Source: CAYPXJ01 sp964414595 (GTDB lineage: Bacteria > Pseudomonadota > Alphaproteobacteria > Rickettsiales > CAIJLX01). Taken from it: a DNA stretch of 64,000 nt. The number at the start of each line of letters is the position of its first letter. Within the stretch, counting starts at the first letter, position 1. This document shows, piece by piece, positions 1 through 9,647 of the stretch. The notes under the pieces were generated by a model, which was not told the origin of the DNA, ran no database searches, and saw nothing but the letters and a program-made list of their open reading frames with translations. Made by a program: the position numbers and the translations under genes. The stretch is taken from assembly GCA_964414595.1 (NCBI GenBank), contig CAYPXJ010000001.1, forward strand, positions 1 through 64,000, given 5' to 3'.

Positions 1-40
1 TTTACATTTTTTATTAAGGATTACGGGTTATACTCCCAAT

Positions 41-1534
41 ATGGAGCCATCTGTTTACTTACCCAAGTTTTTTGGTTGGTATGCCGCGCATAACCAGAAC
101 CCTGGGCCGTTGGTCTTGGTGGTGGATGACGACCCGGCGCAACTTAAAACCGCTTACCTTCTGGCGCGCCAGCATGAAATCCCCCGCGAGAATATCCTCT
201 TATTTCAAGATGCACGGGAAGCGATAGAATTTCTTGCCTTTGCCAAAGAATTCAAACTGAAAATAACCGGTATTATGACCGACTATGATAATAGCGGTTA
301 CATCCATCAAAACTCTTGGTTTCAGGCCAGTTCCGCCGGTAATTATGTTCTTGAAGCAAGCCTCGGCTACCATAAAGCTACAAGCCATACCCCTCCCATC
401 CGCTTGCTCGTAAGCTCGGAACACCGGGATTTTTCCGAAGGTATAGTAAGTGAAATTAAAAACGAAAATGGCACGATTGAAAACGGTCAAGGCACCTGGA
501 ACCTCAAATATGAGGAAGGCGAAATAAGCTTCTACCGCAAAGATATGTTTGAACATATCAATGGGTTCTTTAAGCAGGTTTCTAAACGGATGATTTCGGC
601 AGGTATTCCTCCCGAGCCTCAAAAACTAGGTCCTGCACTGGTAATGCGATTAGGTATTCTGGACCACCTATCGCACGAATATACCCACACAATTCAGAAT
701 GTGATTGAACAATCTAATGTTTCGGATCGGGAAAAAAGCCGCCTCCATACCTATTACGGCCAACCATTCCGCACCATACATCAGGTGAAGGATGAGATTC
801 AGGAAATGATGAAAATCATTATGCTTGTGCGTTACAATCTACAAGAGACGCCCGAGATGGGAGAAGAACACTCCCCTCTCAACGACCCTTTTCCGTTTCG
901 TCTTCTGCTAGAGTTTTGTGACCTCAAACTGCACGAACTGCTTAAAACTCTTAACGAAGATAGAAAACAATTCGACCACCGTTATACCAATATCCGCAGC
1001 CTCATATTTCCGGACGGCTACGATGGCCCCGATAAAGACCAGCGCGCTTACCGCGCATCATGGACAGCGCATTCCTTAGCAGCGATGGCAAATGCTGTTG
1101 TACTGAACGTGCTTTCCTGCCTTGAAACGATTGAAGCGCGCTACAATTCTGAATTATTGGCGCCCGAACGCCGTTCCAGAACCCAATTCGGATACGATGC
1201 TATGTTTAGTTTAGTAAACAACAATTATAGCCACCAGGCTTTTGCTTATATTGAACCTGAAATTCCAGACAAAGAAAATGTCCCCCCACCGGGTGTCATG
1301 CCGCCTGTGCGTATGTGGTTTTTGCCTCAAAATATGCCCATTAAAGGTTTGGGTACGGTTACAGATGTTCCACCGGAGCAATGCGTCTCACCCATTAAAC
1401 TGCGCACATTGGAAGAGTTTCGCGAACTGATTGCCCGAGATATGATTGTATATGGTAAGAATAAGAGCGCTTCGGCCATAACTTACCTTCAGGAAATGCG
1501 CCGAGCGGCGCAGGCAAACAGTGCCGAACGCTAG
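41..1534 (+). CDS. Receiver-like domain protein of unknown function
   Basis: 497 aa. I do not recognise the family as a whole. Residues 24-31 (LVLVVDDD) and the acidic site MTDYD at 79-83 resemble the acidic pocket and phospho-acceptor strand of a response-regulator receiver domain, so a degenerate REC fold over roughly residues 22-130 is plausible. The rest is mostly helical and has a His-rich stretch (HLSHEYTHT, about 209-217) that could be a phosphotransfer or dimerisation helix, but this is speculative. There is no recognisable DNA-binding, GGDEF or kinase ATPase motif. The ATG at 41 is the first in frame. The gene converges on the MFS transporter gene with a 4-bp overlap at a CTAG palindrome and ends in TAG. 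Confidence 0.6.
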   Translation: MEPSVYLPKFFGWYAAHNQNPGPLVLVVDDDPAQLKTAYLLARQHEIPRENILLFQDAREAIEFLAFAKEFKLKITGIMTDYDNSGYIHQNSWFQASSAGNYVLEASLGYHKATSHTPPIRLLVSSEHRDFSEGIVSEIKNENGTIENGQGTWNLKYEEGEISFYRKDMFEHINGFFKQVSKRMISAGIPPEPQKLGPALVMRLGILDHLSHEYTHTIQNVIEQSNVSDREKSRLHTYYGQPFRTIHQVKDEIQEMMKIIMLVRYNLQETPEMGEEHSPLNDPFPFRLLLEFCDLKLHELLKTLNEDRKQFDHRYTNIRSLIFPDGYDGPDKDQRAYRASWTAHSLAAMANAVVLNVLSCLETIEARYNSELLAPERRSRTQFGYDAMFSLVNNNYSHQAFAYIEPEIPDKENVPPPGVMPPVRMWFLPQNMPIKGLGTVTDVPPEQCVSPIKLRTLEEFRELIARDMIVYGKNKSASAITYLQEMRRAAQANSAER

Positions 1535-2793
1535 CGCTTTTTGTACGTTTCTTTAAAAAACGCCAACGTGATAAGCGAAATAACCGCACACGCCATCACA
1601 TAAAGACCGGGCGCGGTGAGATCGCCCGTGGTTTTGATAAGCCACACCGCCACGATAGGCGTTGTACCCCCAAATAACGCTGCGGCAAAATTATACGCCA
1701 GTGACATACCTGTATAACGCACCGCCGTCGGGAATAATTCCACCAATACAATCGGCACAGGCCCCAAGAAAAAGCCGACCGGTATCGCAAACAAAATCTG
1801 CCCTAGAAGCGGCATTGCAAAGCCGGGTTGGGTCAAAAGCATAAAGCAGGGGTAAGTCATCACAAGTACTGCAAAGCCGCTCCACACCAGAATTTTTTTC
1901 CGCCCGTATTTATTTGAAAGCAACGCAGAAAGCGGAATGCAAATCGTCATGGCCAACATACCGAGCGTATTCATAAAAAGCGCCTCACCGATGGGATGCC
2001 CTAGAATCTTCACCATGAAACTATTGATAAAAACGGAAAGCGTATAAAACGGCACCGTCACCGTAAGGTAAATACCCACGCCAATTAGCAGCGCTGGCCA
2101 ATGTTTCTGAAATGTGTGCCGCACAGGTCGAGAAGAAAGTGCGCCGCTCTCTTTTGCTTCTTTGTAAAGCGGGCTTTCGCCGATGTGGTAACGAATATAA
2201 AGCCCGACAATGCCGATAGCCACGCCCACCATAAATGGAATTCGCCAACCCCATTGTTCAAATTTTCCTTCTGGCAGCACTTGCGCAAAAAATGTTCCTA
2301 CAAATGAGCCTAGTAATATTCCAATACAAGCACTGAAAAGGCACAGACTAGCTACCACGGATTTATGTTTATCCTTGGAATATTCAGCCATAAATACCAT
2401 CGACCCGCTAAATTCGCCGCCAAGCGATATGCCCTGCACCAGACGTATAACTGTTAGTAAAATGGGTGCGGCAATCCCAATCGCTTCATAAGTAGGAAGA
2501 ATACTTAAGCAACCCGTAGCTATCGCCATTAAGATAATAGAAGCCGTCAACGACGTGCGGCGGCCATAACGGTCGCCAATATAACCAAAAATTACCGCGC
2601 CCACAGGCCGCATGATAAAGCCCGCAGCAAATACACCGAATGCCGCAATCAGGGAGAGATATTCATTACTGGAGGGGAAAAAAAGCTTACTGATGATAGC
2701 GGCGAAATGACCGTAAAGCGCATAATCATACCACTCAAGGGTATTGCCAATCATGCCGGACAGAATCACTTTGCGCATCGGTTTTTCAGCCAT
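1531..2793 (-). CDS. MFS transporter, metabolite:H+ symporter (ProP/KgtP-like)
   Basis: 420 aa inner-membrane carrier with about 12 hydrophobic segments. The N-terminus (GNTLEWYDYALYG, about 16-28) and the loop 2-3 signature GDRYGRR (about 73-79) are typical of the metabolite:H+ symporter branch of the major facilitator superfamily, which includes ProP, KgtP and ShiA. A second half-repeat signature (NKYGRKK) follows transmembrane segment 8. The substrate cannot be read from sequence: dicarboxylates, osmolytes and shikimate are all transported by this branch. The gene is monocistronic, converges on the gene to its left, and starts about 35 bp from the 3' end of tRNA-Tyr. Confidence 0.85.
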   Translation of the reverse strand: MAEKPMRKVILSGMIGNTLEWYDYALYGHFAAIISKLFFPSSNEYLSLIAAFGVFAAGFIMRPVGAVIFGYIGDRYGRRTSLTASIILMAIATGCLSILPTYEAIGIAAPILLTVIRLVQGISLGGEFSGSMVFMAEYSKDKHKSVVASLCLFSACIGILLGSFVGTFFAQVLPEGKFEQWGWRIPFMVGVAIGIVGLYIRYHIGESPLYKEAKESGALSSRPVRHTFQKHWPALLIGVGIYLTVTVPFYTLSVFINSFMVKILGHPIGEALFMNTLGMLAMTICIPLSALLSNKYGRKKILVWSGFAVLVMTYPCFMLLTQPGFAMPLLGQILFAIPVGFFLGPVPIVLVELFPTAVRYTGMSLAYNFAAALFGGTTPIVAVWLIKTTGDLTAPGLYVMACAVISLITLAFFKETYKKR

Positions 2794-2828
2794 AAATACC
2801 TCATATGTAAGCCGCTTAACGGCAAGAA

Positions 2829-2914
2829 TGGTGGAGGAGGTAGGATTTGAACCTACGAACGCTTACGCGGGCAGATTTACAGTCTGCTGCCATTGACCAC
2901 TCGGCCACTCCTCC
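2829..2914 (-). tRNA. tRNA-Tyr (anticodon GTA)
   Basis: On the minus strand a complete class II tRNA can be folded. The acceptor stem is GGAGGAG/CTCCTCC, the D-arm is GGCCGAGTGG, and the anticodon loop reads CTGTAAA with GTA in the anticodon position. A long variable arm is followed by a T-arm containing GGTTCAAATCC. Discriminator A (2832) is followed by an encoded CCA (2831-2829). Confidence 0.95.
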
Positions 2915-3009
2915 ATAGAAGCGCCAAAAGAGGCGCATACCATAATCGAAATTCTTGGGCTTGCAACAAGCTTGTTGCATCACGTGTGTGCACCGCGTAA
3001 ACAAGCGCC

Positions 3010-3756
3010 ATGCGCGGCAAATCACATCAACAAAACAAAGCGCCATCCGGCAACGGTTACTGGATTTATGGCAAACATGCCTGCGAAGCAGCGCTCACTA
3101 ATCCACGTCGTAAAATTCAACGTTGCGTTGCCACAGCAAGCGCCGCGCGCGAGATGGAGCGCTTTCTAAATAAGCTTCGCCCCGAAATTTTGGAAGCACA
3201 TGCTTTTTCAAAATTTCTGCCGCACGAAGCCGTGCATCAGGGAATCGCCCTTCAAGTAGCCCCTCTTCCGGATATAGCCTTAGAAGATATTATGCAAAAG
3301 GCCAGGCTGCTTGTCGTGCTGGATCAAATTACGGATCCCCATAATATTGGTGCGATTCTGCGTTCCTGCGCGGCTTTTGATGTCGATGCCGTAATAGCCA
3401 CGCGGGATCACGCGCCGCAAGAAACGGCCACCCTTGCGAAATCCGCTTCTGGCGCGCTCGAAATGGTACCCGTAGTGCGGGTAACCAACTTGGCGCACAC
3501 ACTTAATCAACTGAAAAGCAGCCAGTTTTGGGTTATCGGGTTAGATGCCGATGCGCCTACAACCCTGCAAAATATTCCGGATTACGAAAAACGTGTTGTG
3601 GTTCTAGGCGCGGAAGGCAAAGGTGTTCGCAAGTTAGTGCAAGAACAGTGCGATTTGGTGGTACGCTTGCCCATGTCCAAACGCATTGAAAGTTTGAATG
3701 TGTCAAACGCAGCGGCCATCACGCTCTCGCAACTTTACATGCAAAAAAATGGCTGA
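3010..3756 (+). CDS. rlmB: 23S rRNA 2'-O-ribose methyltransferase, TrmH/SpoU family
   Basis: 248 aa, the usual RlmB length. It uses SAM to methylate a ribose 2'-OH, in RlmB at G2251 of the 23S rRNA peptidyl-transferase P loop. The three SPOUT knot motifs are visible: DQITDPHNIGAILRS (about 105-119), VVVLGAEGKGVRKL (about 196-209) and LPMSKRIESLNVSNAAAI (about 220-237). A short N-terminal substrate-binding domain (about 17-90) begins with YGKHACEAAL, which favours RlmB over TrmH. The C-terminus overlaps the sdhE start by 8 bp. Confidence 0.9.
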   Translation: MRGKSHQQNKAPSGNGYWIYGKHACEAALTNPRRKIQRCVATASAAREMERFLNKLRPEILEAHAFSKFLPHEAVHQGIALQVAPLPDIALEDIMQKARLLVVLDQITDPHNIGAILRSCAAFDVDAVIATRDHAPQETATLAKSASGALEMVPVVRVTNLAHTLNQLKSSQFWVIGLDADAPTTLQNIPDYEKRVVVLGAEGKGVRKLVQEQCDLVVRLPMSKRIESLNVSNAAAITLSQLYMQKNG

Positions 3757-4021
3757 CGCACTAGAAGCAAAACGCAAACGCCTGATATACCAAAGCTGGT
3801 ATCGCGGTTGCAAAGAAACCGATATTTTGCTTGGCGAATTTGCGCGCGCGCATCTAGAGCATTGCGATGAAAAAACCTTAAACGATTATGAATTATTGCT
3901 AGCCGAAGACGACCGCGCCATTTTTGATTGGATGACGAGTCAAAGCACCATTCCAGAACGAATCCAAAACAACCGCGCCTTTACTGCTATGCAGGAATTC
4001 CACCGCAACCGCGTTGCCTAA
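3749..4021 (+). CDS. sdhE: FAD assembly factor SdhE (succinate dehydrogenase assembly factor 2)
   Basis: 90 aa counted from the ATG at 3749, which fits the small DUF339/SdhE family; the longer in-frame extension to 3698 overlaps rlmB and is unlikely. The conserved RGxxE motif appears as RGCKE at residues 19-23, followed by ETDILLGEFA, both diagnostic. SdhE promotes covalent flavinylation of the succinate dehydrogenase flavoprotein. The order sdhE then mfd is common in Alphaproteobacteria. It overlaps rlmB by 8 bp and so is probably translationally coupled. Confidence 0.9.
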   Translation: MADALEAKRKRLIYQSWYRGCKETDILLGEFARAHLEHCDEKTLNDYELLLAEDDRAIFDWMTSQSTIPERIQNNRAFTAMQEFHRNRVA

Positions 4022-4056
4022 TTTCTTTTTTATTCTATAGTGAACACGTTTTAGCC

Positions 4057-7000
4057 ATGCGCCTTTTTTCTCCGCGTTCAGCCCCGCCGCAAATCGGCAC
4101 CAAGGGGGTGATCTGCGCGCGCATACCCGAAGGCACGGAAGTTTTTGCCTTCCGCGATATTCTCAAAAACCACAAAACGCTCGTCCATATCGCGCTGGAT
4201 GACAAGCGCCTGCAATTACTGAAAGAAACATCAGCATTCTTCTTACCCCATATTACCACACTCACTTTTCCTGCATGGGACGCGATGCCGTATGACCGCA
4301 CCTCGCCCCGCACTGATATTTTAGGCCAACGCATCACCTGTCTTAGCGCCCTAGCCTACCCAGACACCGAAAAGCCAACACTCATTCTCACAACGATTAA
4401 CGCGGTGCTGCAGCGTGTGCCGCCACGTGAAGCGATGCAGCGTGCCAGCCTCACCTTAAAAAAAGGCGCACAGATAAGCCGTGATACATTGATTGCCTTT
4501 CTGAGCACCAATGCCTATATGCGCGTTTCCACCGCGCGTGAACCTGGAGAGTTTGCTGTTCGCGGAAGCATTATTGATATCGTACCTTCAGACGGTGCCG
4601 ATCATGGATTACGCGCGGATTTCTTTGGCGACACACTGGAAGCATTGCATCAATTCGATACTGCGACACAACTAACGGTACACACACTTGAGCGCGCCGC
4701 CATTTTACCTTCAAATGAGATCGTATTCTCCGACGAAGCCATTCGGCATTTTGAATCGGGCTACCCACAGGCTTTCGGTGTCGTCGGTATTTCTGATCCG
4801 CTTTATAACCATATCACCGCGCGGAAATCTTATCCCGGGATGGAGCATTGGTTGCCCCTGTTTTATGATAAGCTCGAAACGTTATTAGATTATGCGCCAC
4901 ACGCGGCCATCTCGCGCGATCATGTGGTTGAAGCCGCAGCGACCGACCGCTTTGTAACTATTCGCGATCATTTTGAAGCGCGTGAAATAAACTTAAAGCG
5001 AGCATTGAAAGAGCAGTCTGAAGATTTAATTTATCGCCCACTTCCTCCGGAATCACTTTATTTTGAAGAAACAGAATTTAAAAATGCTTTGCAAAAACGG
5101 CCGCTATTTGATTTGCAGCCTTTTGACGCGGAGCAAACAGACCATGCCTATAATTTTTCTGCAGCGCCCAATCTCGCCGCAGAGGCCGTCGCACAAAAAC
5201 AAAGTGCATTTGATATACTTAAGCAAAAATTATCACCTTCACAACAAACTGCGATTGCATGTTTTTCCGAAGTCAGCCGTAACCGTATCGAAAAAATTCT
5301 AGGCAGCCATCACCTATCTTTTGTACGCTGCCACAATTTTGCCGAGCTGGAAAAAATTAAACCCGGCGTCATTGTCACGCTTCCGCTTTCTTTGCCACGT
5401 GGTTTTGTAACCCCTACCCTCGCTGTGTATTCCGAGCAGGATTTATTTGGCGAACGCTTTACAACCCGTGCCGTTAAGAAAAAGGCAGCTGAACAATTCT
5501 TGGCCGAAATCAGTTCCTATCAACCAGGCGATTATCTCGTGCATCGTGACCATGGTATCGGACAATTTGTAGGGCTGGAAACGGTCACGGTAAGCGGCAT
5601 CGCGCATGATTGCATTAAATTAAAATTTGATGGCGACGATAAGCTTTATGTGCCGGTTGAAAACCTTGATTTGCTTAGTCGCTACGGTGGCGCAGACGAA
5701 GTCGTTGTTTTGGATAAACTAGGTTTGGCGAATTGGCAAAACCGTAAAGCACGACTAAAAGAAAGGCTCAAAGTTACAGCCGAAGAATTGCTCGCTATTG
5801 CAGCCGAACGCGAATTGCGACATGCCGATATTCTTGAAAAACCCACCGGCGCTTATGATGAGTTTTGCACTGGTTTTCCATTCGTGGAAACAGAAGATCA
5901 GGCCCGCACTATTGAAGAAGTATTTAACGACCTGCGTTCGGGCAAGCCGATGGATCGCTTGGTATGCGGTGACGTTGGTTTTGGCAAAACCGAAGTTGCC
6001 TTGCGCGCGGCTTTCGTAGTTGCCGCAGAAGGCGGGCAAGTCGCCATAGTCGCACCCACTACTTTACTGGCGCGTCAGCACTATCTCAACTTCCAGAATC
6101 GTTTCAAAAATACGCCATTTACGGTGCGTATGCTTTCGCGCCTCGTGACTACTAGCGATGCGAAAAAAACTCTGCACGAATTGGAAGAGGGCAAAGTCGA
6201 TATCGTCATCGGTACGCATTCGCTGCTAGGCAAGCGCGTGCAGTTTAAAAAATTAGCGTTGATGGTAATTGATGAAGAACAGCATTTTGGCGTGAAACAA
6301 AAAGAGCGCCTGAAAAACCTGCGCGCCGAAACGCATGTGCTTACCCTCACCGCAACACCGATTCCGCGCACGTTACAGCTTTCACTTGCGGGCATTCGGG
6401 AGATGAGCCTTATCGCGACACCGCCGGTCGATCGGCTTGCCGTACGCACTTTCGTACTGCCTTACGATCCTCTTGTCTTGCGTGAAGCCATCTTGCGCGA
6501 ATATTACCGCTCCGGGGGAATTTTTTATGTTTGCCCACGCATCAGTGATTTAGAAACGGTAGAAAAACAACTGAAAGATCTGGTGCCAGAAGTAAAAATT
6601 GGCGTAGCGCATGGGCAAATGCCGCCCGCCAGCCTTGAAAAAACCATCGAAGCATTTTTGGATAAGCAATTTCATATTCTTCTTTCCACTTCGATTATTG
6701 AATCAGGCATCGATATGCCTCATGCGAATACCTTAATCGTGCATCGCAGTGATCGTTTTGGCCTAAGCCAACTTTATCAGCTGCGTGGCCGGGTCGGTCG
6801 TTCGAAGATTCGCGCCTATGCGTATTTCACGGTTCCAGCAAACAAAACACTTACCGATACCGCACTTAAACGGCTCGAAGTCATGCAAACGCTGGATACC
6901 CTCGGCGCAGGTTTTACCCTAGCAAGTTATGATATGGATATACGCGGTTACGGCAATTTGCTGGGCGATGAGCAATCGGGCAATATTAAAGAAGTTGGTG

Positions 7001-7533
7001 TTGAACTTTATCAGCAAATGCTAACGGAGATGATTGAGCAGCTGCGCGGCAGTAAGCAAAACGTTGCCCCTGCTAAAGAGCGCTTCAGCCCACAAATCAA
7101 TATTGGCATCTCGGTGCTGATTCCAGAAAATTATATCCCAGATAATGATTTGCGGCTGAGTCTTTACCGACGTATTTCAGCCCTGACGACCGAAGAAGAA
7201 TTAACCGCATTTGCCGAAGAAATGACCGACCGCTTTGGCCCTATGCCCCTCGATGCTGCCCATCTTTTGGATGTAGTGCGCTTAAAGCAGCTTGCTTATG
7301 CGTCCTGCGTAAGCCGCATCGATGCAGGTGAAAAAGGTGCTACGCTTGCGTTTTACAAAAATACATTTCCGAAACCTGAAGCATTACTGAACTATATTTC
7401 CCGCGCACCTCAGCATTTCAAAATTCGTCCGGATCAAACACTGCAAATTATTCAGCAAAACTGGACCACACCGGAAAAACGCATCGCGGGGCTTAAACAA
7501 CATCTACAGGCATTCGAAAAATTGCTGGCTTAA
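4057..7533 (+). CDS. mfd: Transcription-repair coupling factor Mfd
   Basis: 1158 aa from ATG 4057; an in-frame extension back to 3928 overlaps sdhE and lacks family similarity. Mfd removes RNA polymerase stalled at lesions and recruits UvrA. The N-terminal UvrB-like domains are followed by the RNA-polymerase-interacting region (YLVHRDHGIGQF near 500) and then the translocase. Walker A is GDVGFGKTE at about 638 and the DEEQ box (VIDEEQHFG) at about 737. Motif III (TLTATPIPRTL) and motif VI (QLRGRVGRS) follow, then the C-terminal TRCF domain. It converges on flhA with a 4-bp overlap. uvrC, from the same repair pathway, lies 26 kb away. Confidence 0.95.
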   Translation: MRLFSPRSAPPQIGTKGVICARIPEGTEVFAFRDILKNHKTLVHIALDDKRLQLLKETSAFFLPHITTLTFPAWDAMPYDRTSPRTDILGQRITCLSALAYPDTEKPTLILTTINAVLQRVPPREAMQRASLTLKKGAQISRDTLIAFLSTNAYMRVSTAREPGEFAVRGSIIDIVPSDGADHGLRADFFGDTLEALHQFDTATQLTVHTLERAAILPSNEIVFSDEAIRHFESGYPQAFGVVGISDPLYNHITARKSYPGMEHWLPLFYDKLETLLDYAPHAAISRDHVVEAAATDRFVTIRDHFEAREINLKRALKEQSEDLIYRPLPPESLYFEETEFKNALQKRPLFDLQPFDAEQTDHAYNFSAAPNLAAEAVAQKQSAFDILKQKLSPSQQTAIACFSEVSRNRIEKILGSHHLSFVRCHNFAELEKIKPGVIVTLPLSLPRGFVTPTLAVYSEQDLFGERFTTRAVKKKAAEQFLAEISSYQPGDYLVHRDHGIGQFVGLETVTVSGIAHDCIKLKFDGDDKLYVPVENLDLLSRYGGADEVVVLDKLGLANWQNRKARLKERLKVTAEELLAIAAERELRHADILEKPTGAYDEFCTGFPFVETEDQARTIEEVFNDLRSGKPMDRLVCGDVGFGKTEVALRAAFVVAAEGGQVAIVAPTTLLARQHYLNFQNRFKNTPFTVRMLSRLVTTSDAKKTLHELEEGKVDIVIGTHSLLGKRVQFKKLALMVIDEEQHFGVKQKERLKNLRAETHVLTLTATPIPRTLQLSLAGIREMSLIATPPVDRLAVRTFVLPYDPLVLREAILREYYRSGGIFYVCPRISDLETVEKQLKDLVPEVKIGVAHGQMPPASLEKTIEAFLDKQFHILLSTSIIESGIDMPHANTLIVHRSDRFGLSQLYQLRGRVGRSKIRAYAYFTVPANKTLTDTALKRLEVMQTLDTLGAGFTLASYDMDIRGYGNLLGDEQSGNIKEVGVELYQQMLTEMIEQLRGSKQNVAPAKERFSPQINIGISVLIPENYIPDNDLRLSLYRRISALTTEEELTAFAEEMTDRFGPMPLDAAHLLDVVRLKQLAYASCVSRIDAGEKGATLAFYKNTFPKPEALLNYISRAPQHFKIRPDQTLQIIQQNWTTPEKRIAGLKQHLQAFEKLLA

Positions 7534-9647
7534 AGCTGGCCAAGATTGCGAATCTTCGCTTTCGCATGGATTTCATTTTGCGACATCACCACGATCGAAG
7601 GACGCACACGCTCGATAATCGCACGAATATAAGGCCGCACAGCTGGCGACGTGAGCAAGACAGGAATATAACCCTTTAACGCATGTTTATCATAAACCTC
7701 GTTAAGCTTTTTGATGAAGTCCTGCAATTTACTAGGCGGCATAGAAAGCTGCGTATCATCCGCATTCTGTACAAGGCTTTCCGCAAAAGCTTGCTCCCAT
7801 TCCGGTGAAAGTGCCACGAGTGTAATCAAGCCATTCGCGTCAGCTTGCGCATGGCAAATTTGCCGCGCGAGACGACCGCGCACATGTTCGGTAATAGAGG
7901 TCACATTCTTTGTGCCTTTGCCAATTTCTGCGATCGCTTCAAGAATGGTTGGAAGATCGCGCACGGAAATCATTTCCTTTAGCAGCGCCTGCAAGACACG
8001 CTGTAAACCGCTTACCGTCACAAGCGCGGGAACCGTTTCATCCACCAGTTTTTTATGATCCGGGCCGATATTATTAAGCAATTTCTGCGTTTCACTGTAG
8101 GAAAGCAGATCGGCGATATTCTCTTTAATAATTTCTGTAAGATGTGTAGTGATAACAGTGGGCGGATCCACTACCGTGTAATTACGAAATAGCGCTTCTT
8201 CGCGCGCTGATTCAGCCACCCATTTCGCTGGCAAACCAAACGTCGGCTCTTTGGTATCTTCACCCGCGATATTAATTTTTTCACCTTTCGGATCCATCAC
8301 GAGAAGCATTTCCGGGCGAAGCTCGCCGCGCGCCACTTCAATATCCTTGAGGCGAATCACATAGGTATTCGCTGGTAATTGCAAATTATCCTGAATGCGA
8401 ACGGAGGGAATCACAAAGCCCAGATCCTTCGCCATCTGCTTGCGCAGCGCTTTAATTTGTTCCGTAAGTTTATGGCCACGTGCGTAATTGATAAGGCTCA
8501 AAAGTCCATAACCGAGCTCAACTTTTAATCCATCAAGCGCGAGGCTTTTCTCGATCGGCTCCTCTTCAGCTGCAGCCGCTTTTTCTTTTTCAACCTTTTC
8601 AGCCACTGCCGAATCTTTCTTCGCTAAAAGCGCGCGGCGCATCATATAGGCTGAAGTGCCTGTAACGAGCGCAAGCAGTAAGAATGGGAAAAACGGCAGG
8701 CCGGGCATAACACCGAGCAAGAACGCCAAACCACTGCAAATCGCCATCGCTTGTGGAAATTTTCCAAACTGCGCGAATACAGCCTTATCCGCCGAACCAA
8801 TGACACCAGACTTGGTCACAAGCAAACCTGCGCCCAGCGAAATTACGATAGCCGGAATCTGGCTAACCAGACCATCACCAATCGTCATAGTTGCATAGGT
8901 ATGTAACGCGCTGGAAAAATCCATATCCCGCTGCACCATGCCGATTACAATACCGCCAACAAAGTTAATAAAAGTAATGATGAGTCCGGCAATGGCGTCA
9001 CCGCGTACGAATTTGCTGGCACCGTCCATGGCTCCGAAAAACGCGCTCTCATCTTCAAGATCTTTACGGCGGCGACGCGCCGTTTCTTCATCAATAAGTC
9101 CTGCCGAAAGATCGGCATCAATCGCCATTTGCTTACCCGGCATCGCGTCCAAACTAAAGCGTGCAGAAACTTCAGCGATACGACCCGAACCTTTGGTAAT
9201 CACCACGAAATTGATAATCGTAAGAATGGCAAAAACGATAATCCCGATTACCACAGAGCCTTGCATCACAAAATTGCCGAACGCTTCGATAACATGGCCC
9301 GCAGCATCCGTACCTTCGTGTCCTTTTGATAAAATCACGCGCGTGGAGGCAATATTGAGCGCCAAACGATAGATAGCCGCAATGAGAAGAATGGTTGGAA
9401 AGGCACTAAAATCGAGCGACTTCTCTACAAACAGTACGTTCATCAAAATCAGAACGGCAAAGGTGATTGAAATACTAAACAGAAAATCTAAAAGCCCCGC
9501 TGGAACAGGAAAAAGCAACACCAACAAAATGCCGAGAATGGCAACCGCGAAGGCAACGTCACGGTATCTCGCAATGCGCCTGATGAACTCACTTATGCCG
9601 TTCAGCGCTGAGGCTGGTACAACAGCTTGTGCGGGAGCTTCCGCCAT
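7530..9647 (-). CDS. flhA: Flagellar biosynthesis protein FlhA
   Basis: 705 aa, normal FlhA length. It is the major export-gate subunit of the flagellar type III secretion apparatus. The N-terminal half (to about 330) holds around eight membrane segments and the conserved cytoplasmic loop with ITKGSGRIAEVSARF and MPGKQMAIDADL. A charged, Ala/Glu-rich linker (about 340-365) leads into the C-terminal cytoplasmic ring domain that docks chaperone-substrate complexes. The start ATG abuts the flbD stop (1-nt overlap), and it is the last gene of the fliF operon seen here. Confidence 0.95.
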   Translation of the reverse strand: MAEAPAQAVVPASALNGISEFIRRIARYRDVAFAVAILGILLVLLFPVPAGLLDFLFSISITFAVLILMNVLFVEKSLDFSAFPTILLIAAIYRLALNIASTRVILSKGHEGTDAAGHVIEAFGNFVMQGSVVIGIIVFAILTIINFVVITKGSGRIAEVSARFSLDAMPGKQMAIDADLSAGLIDEETARRRRKDLEDESAFFGAMDGASKFVRGDAIAGLIITFINFVGGIVIGMVQRDMDFSSALHTYATMTIGDGLVSQIPAIVISLGAGLLVTKSGVIGSADKAVFAQFGKFPQAMAICSGLAFLLGVMPGLPFFPFLLLALVTGTSAYMMRRALLAKKDSAVAEKVEKEKAAAAEEEPIEKSLALDGLKVELGYGLLSLINYARGHKLTEQIKALRKQMAKDLGFVIPSVRIQDNLQLPANTYVIRLKDIEVARGELRPEMLLVMDPKGEKINIAGEDTKEPTFGLPAKWVAESAREEALFRNYTVVDPPTVITTHLTEIIKENIADLLSYSETQKLLNNIGPDHKKLVDETVPALVTVSGLQRVLQALLKEMISVRDLPTILEAIAEIGKGTKNVTSITEHVRGRLARQICHAQADANGLITLVALSPEWEQAFAESLVQNADDTQLSMPPSKLQDFIKKLNEVYDKHALKGYIPVLLTSPAVRPYIRAIIERVRPSIVVMSQNEIHAKAKIRNLGQL

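Noticed and set aside
8938..9372. 144-codon ORF antisense to flhA
   Set aside because: Reverse of the conserved FlhA membrane domain; hydrophilic nonsense composition.
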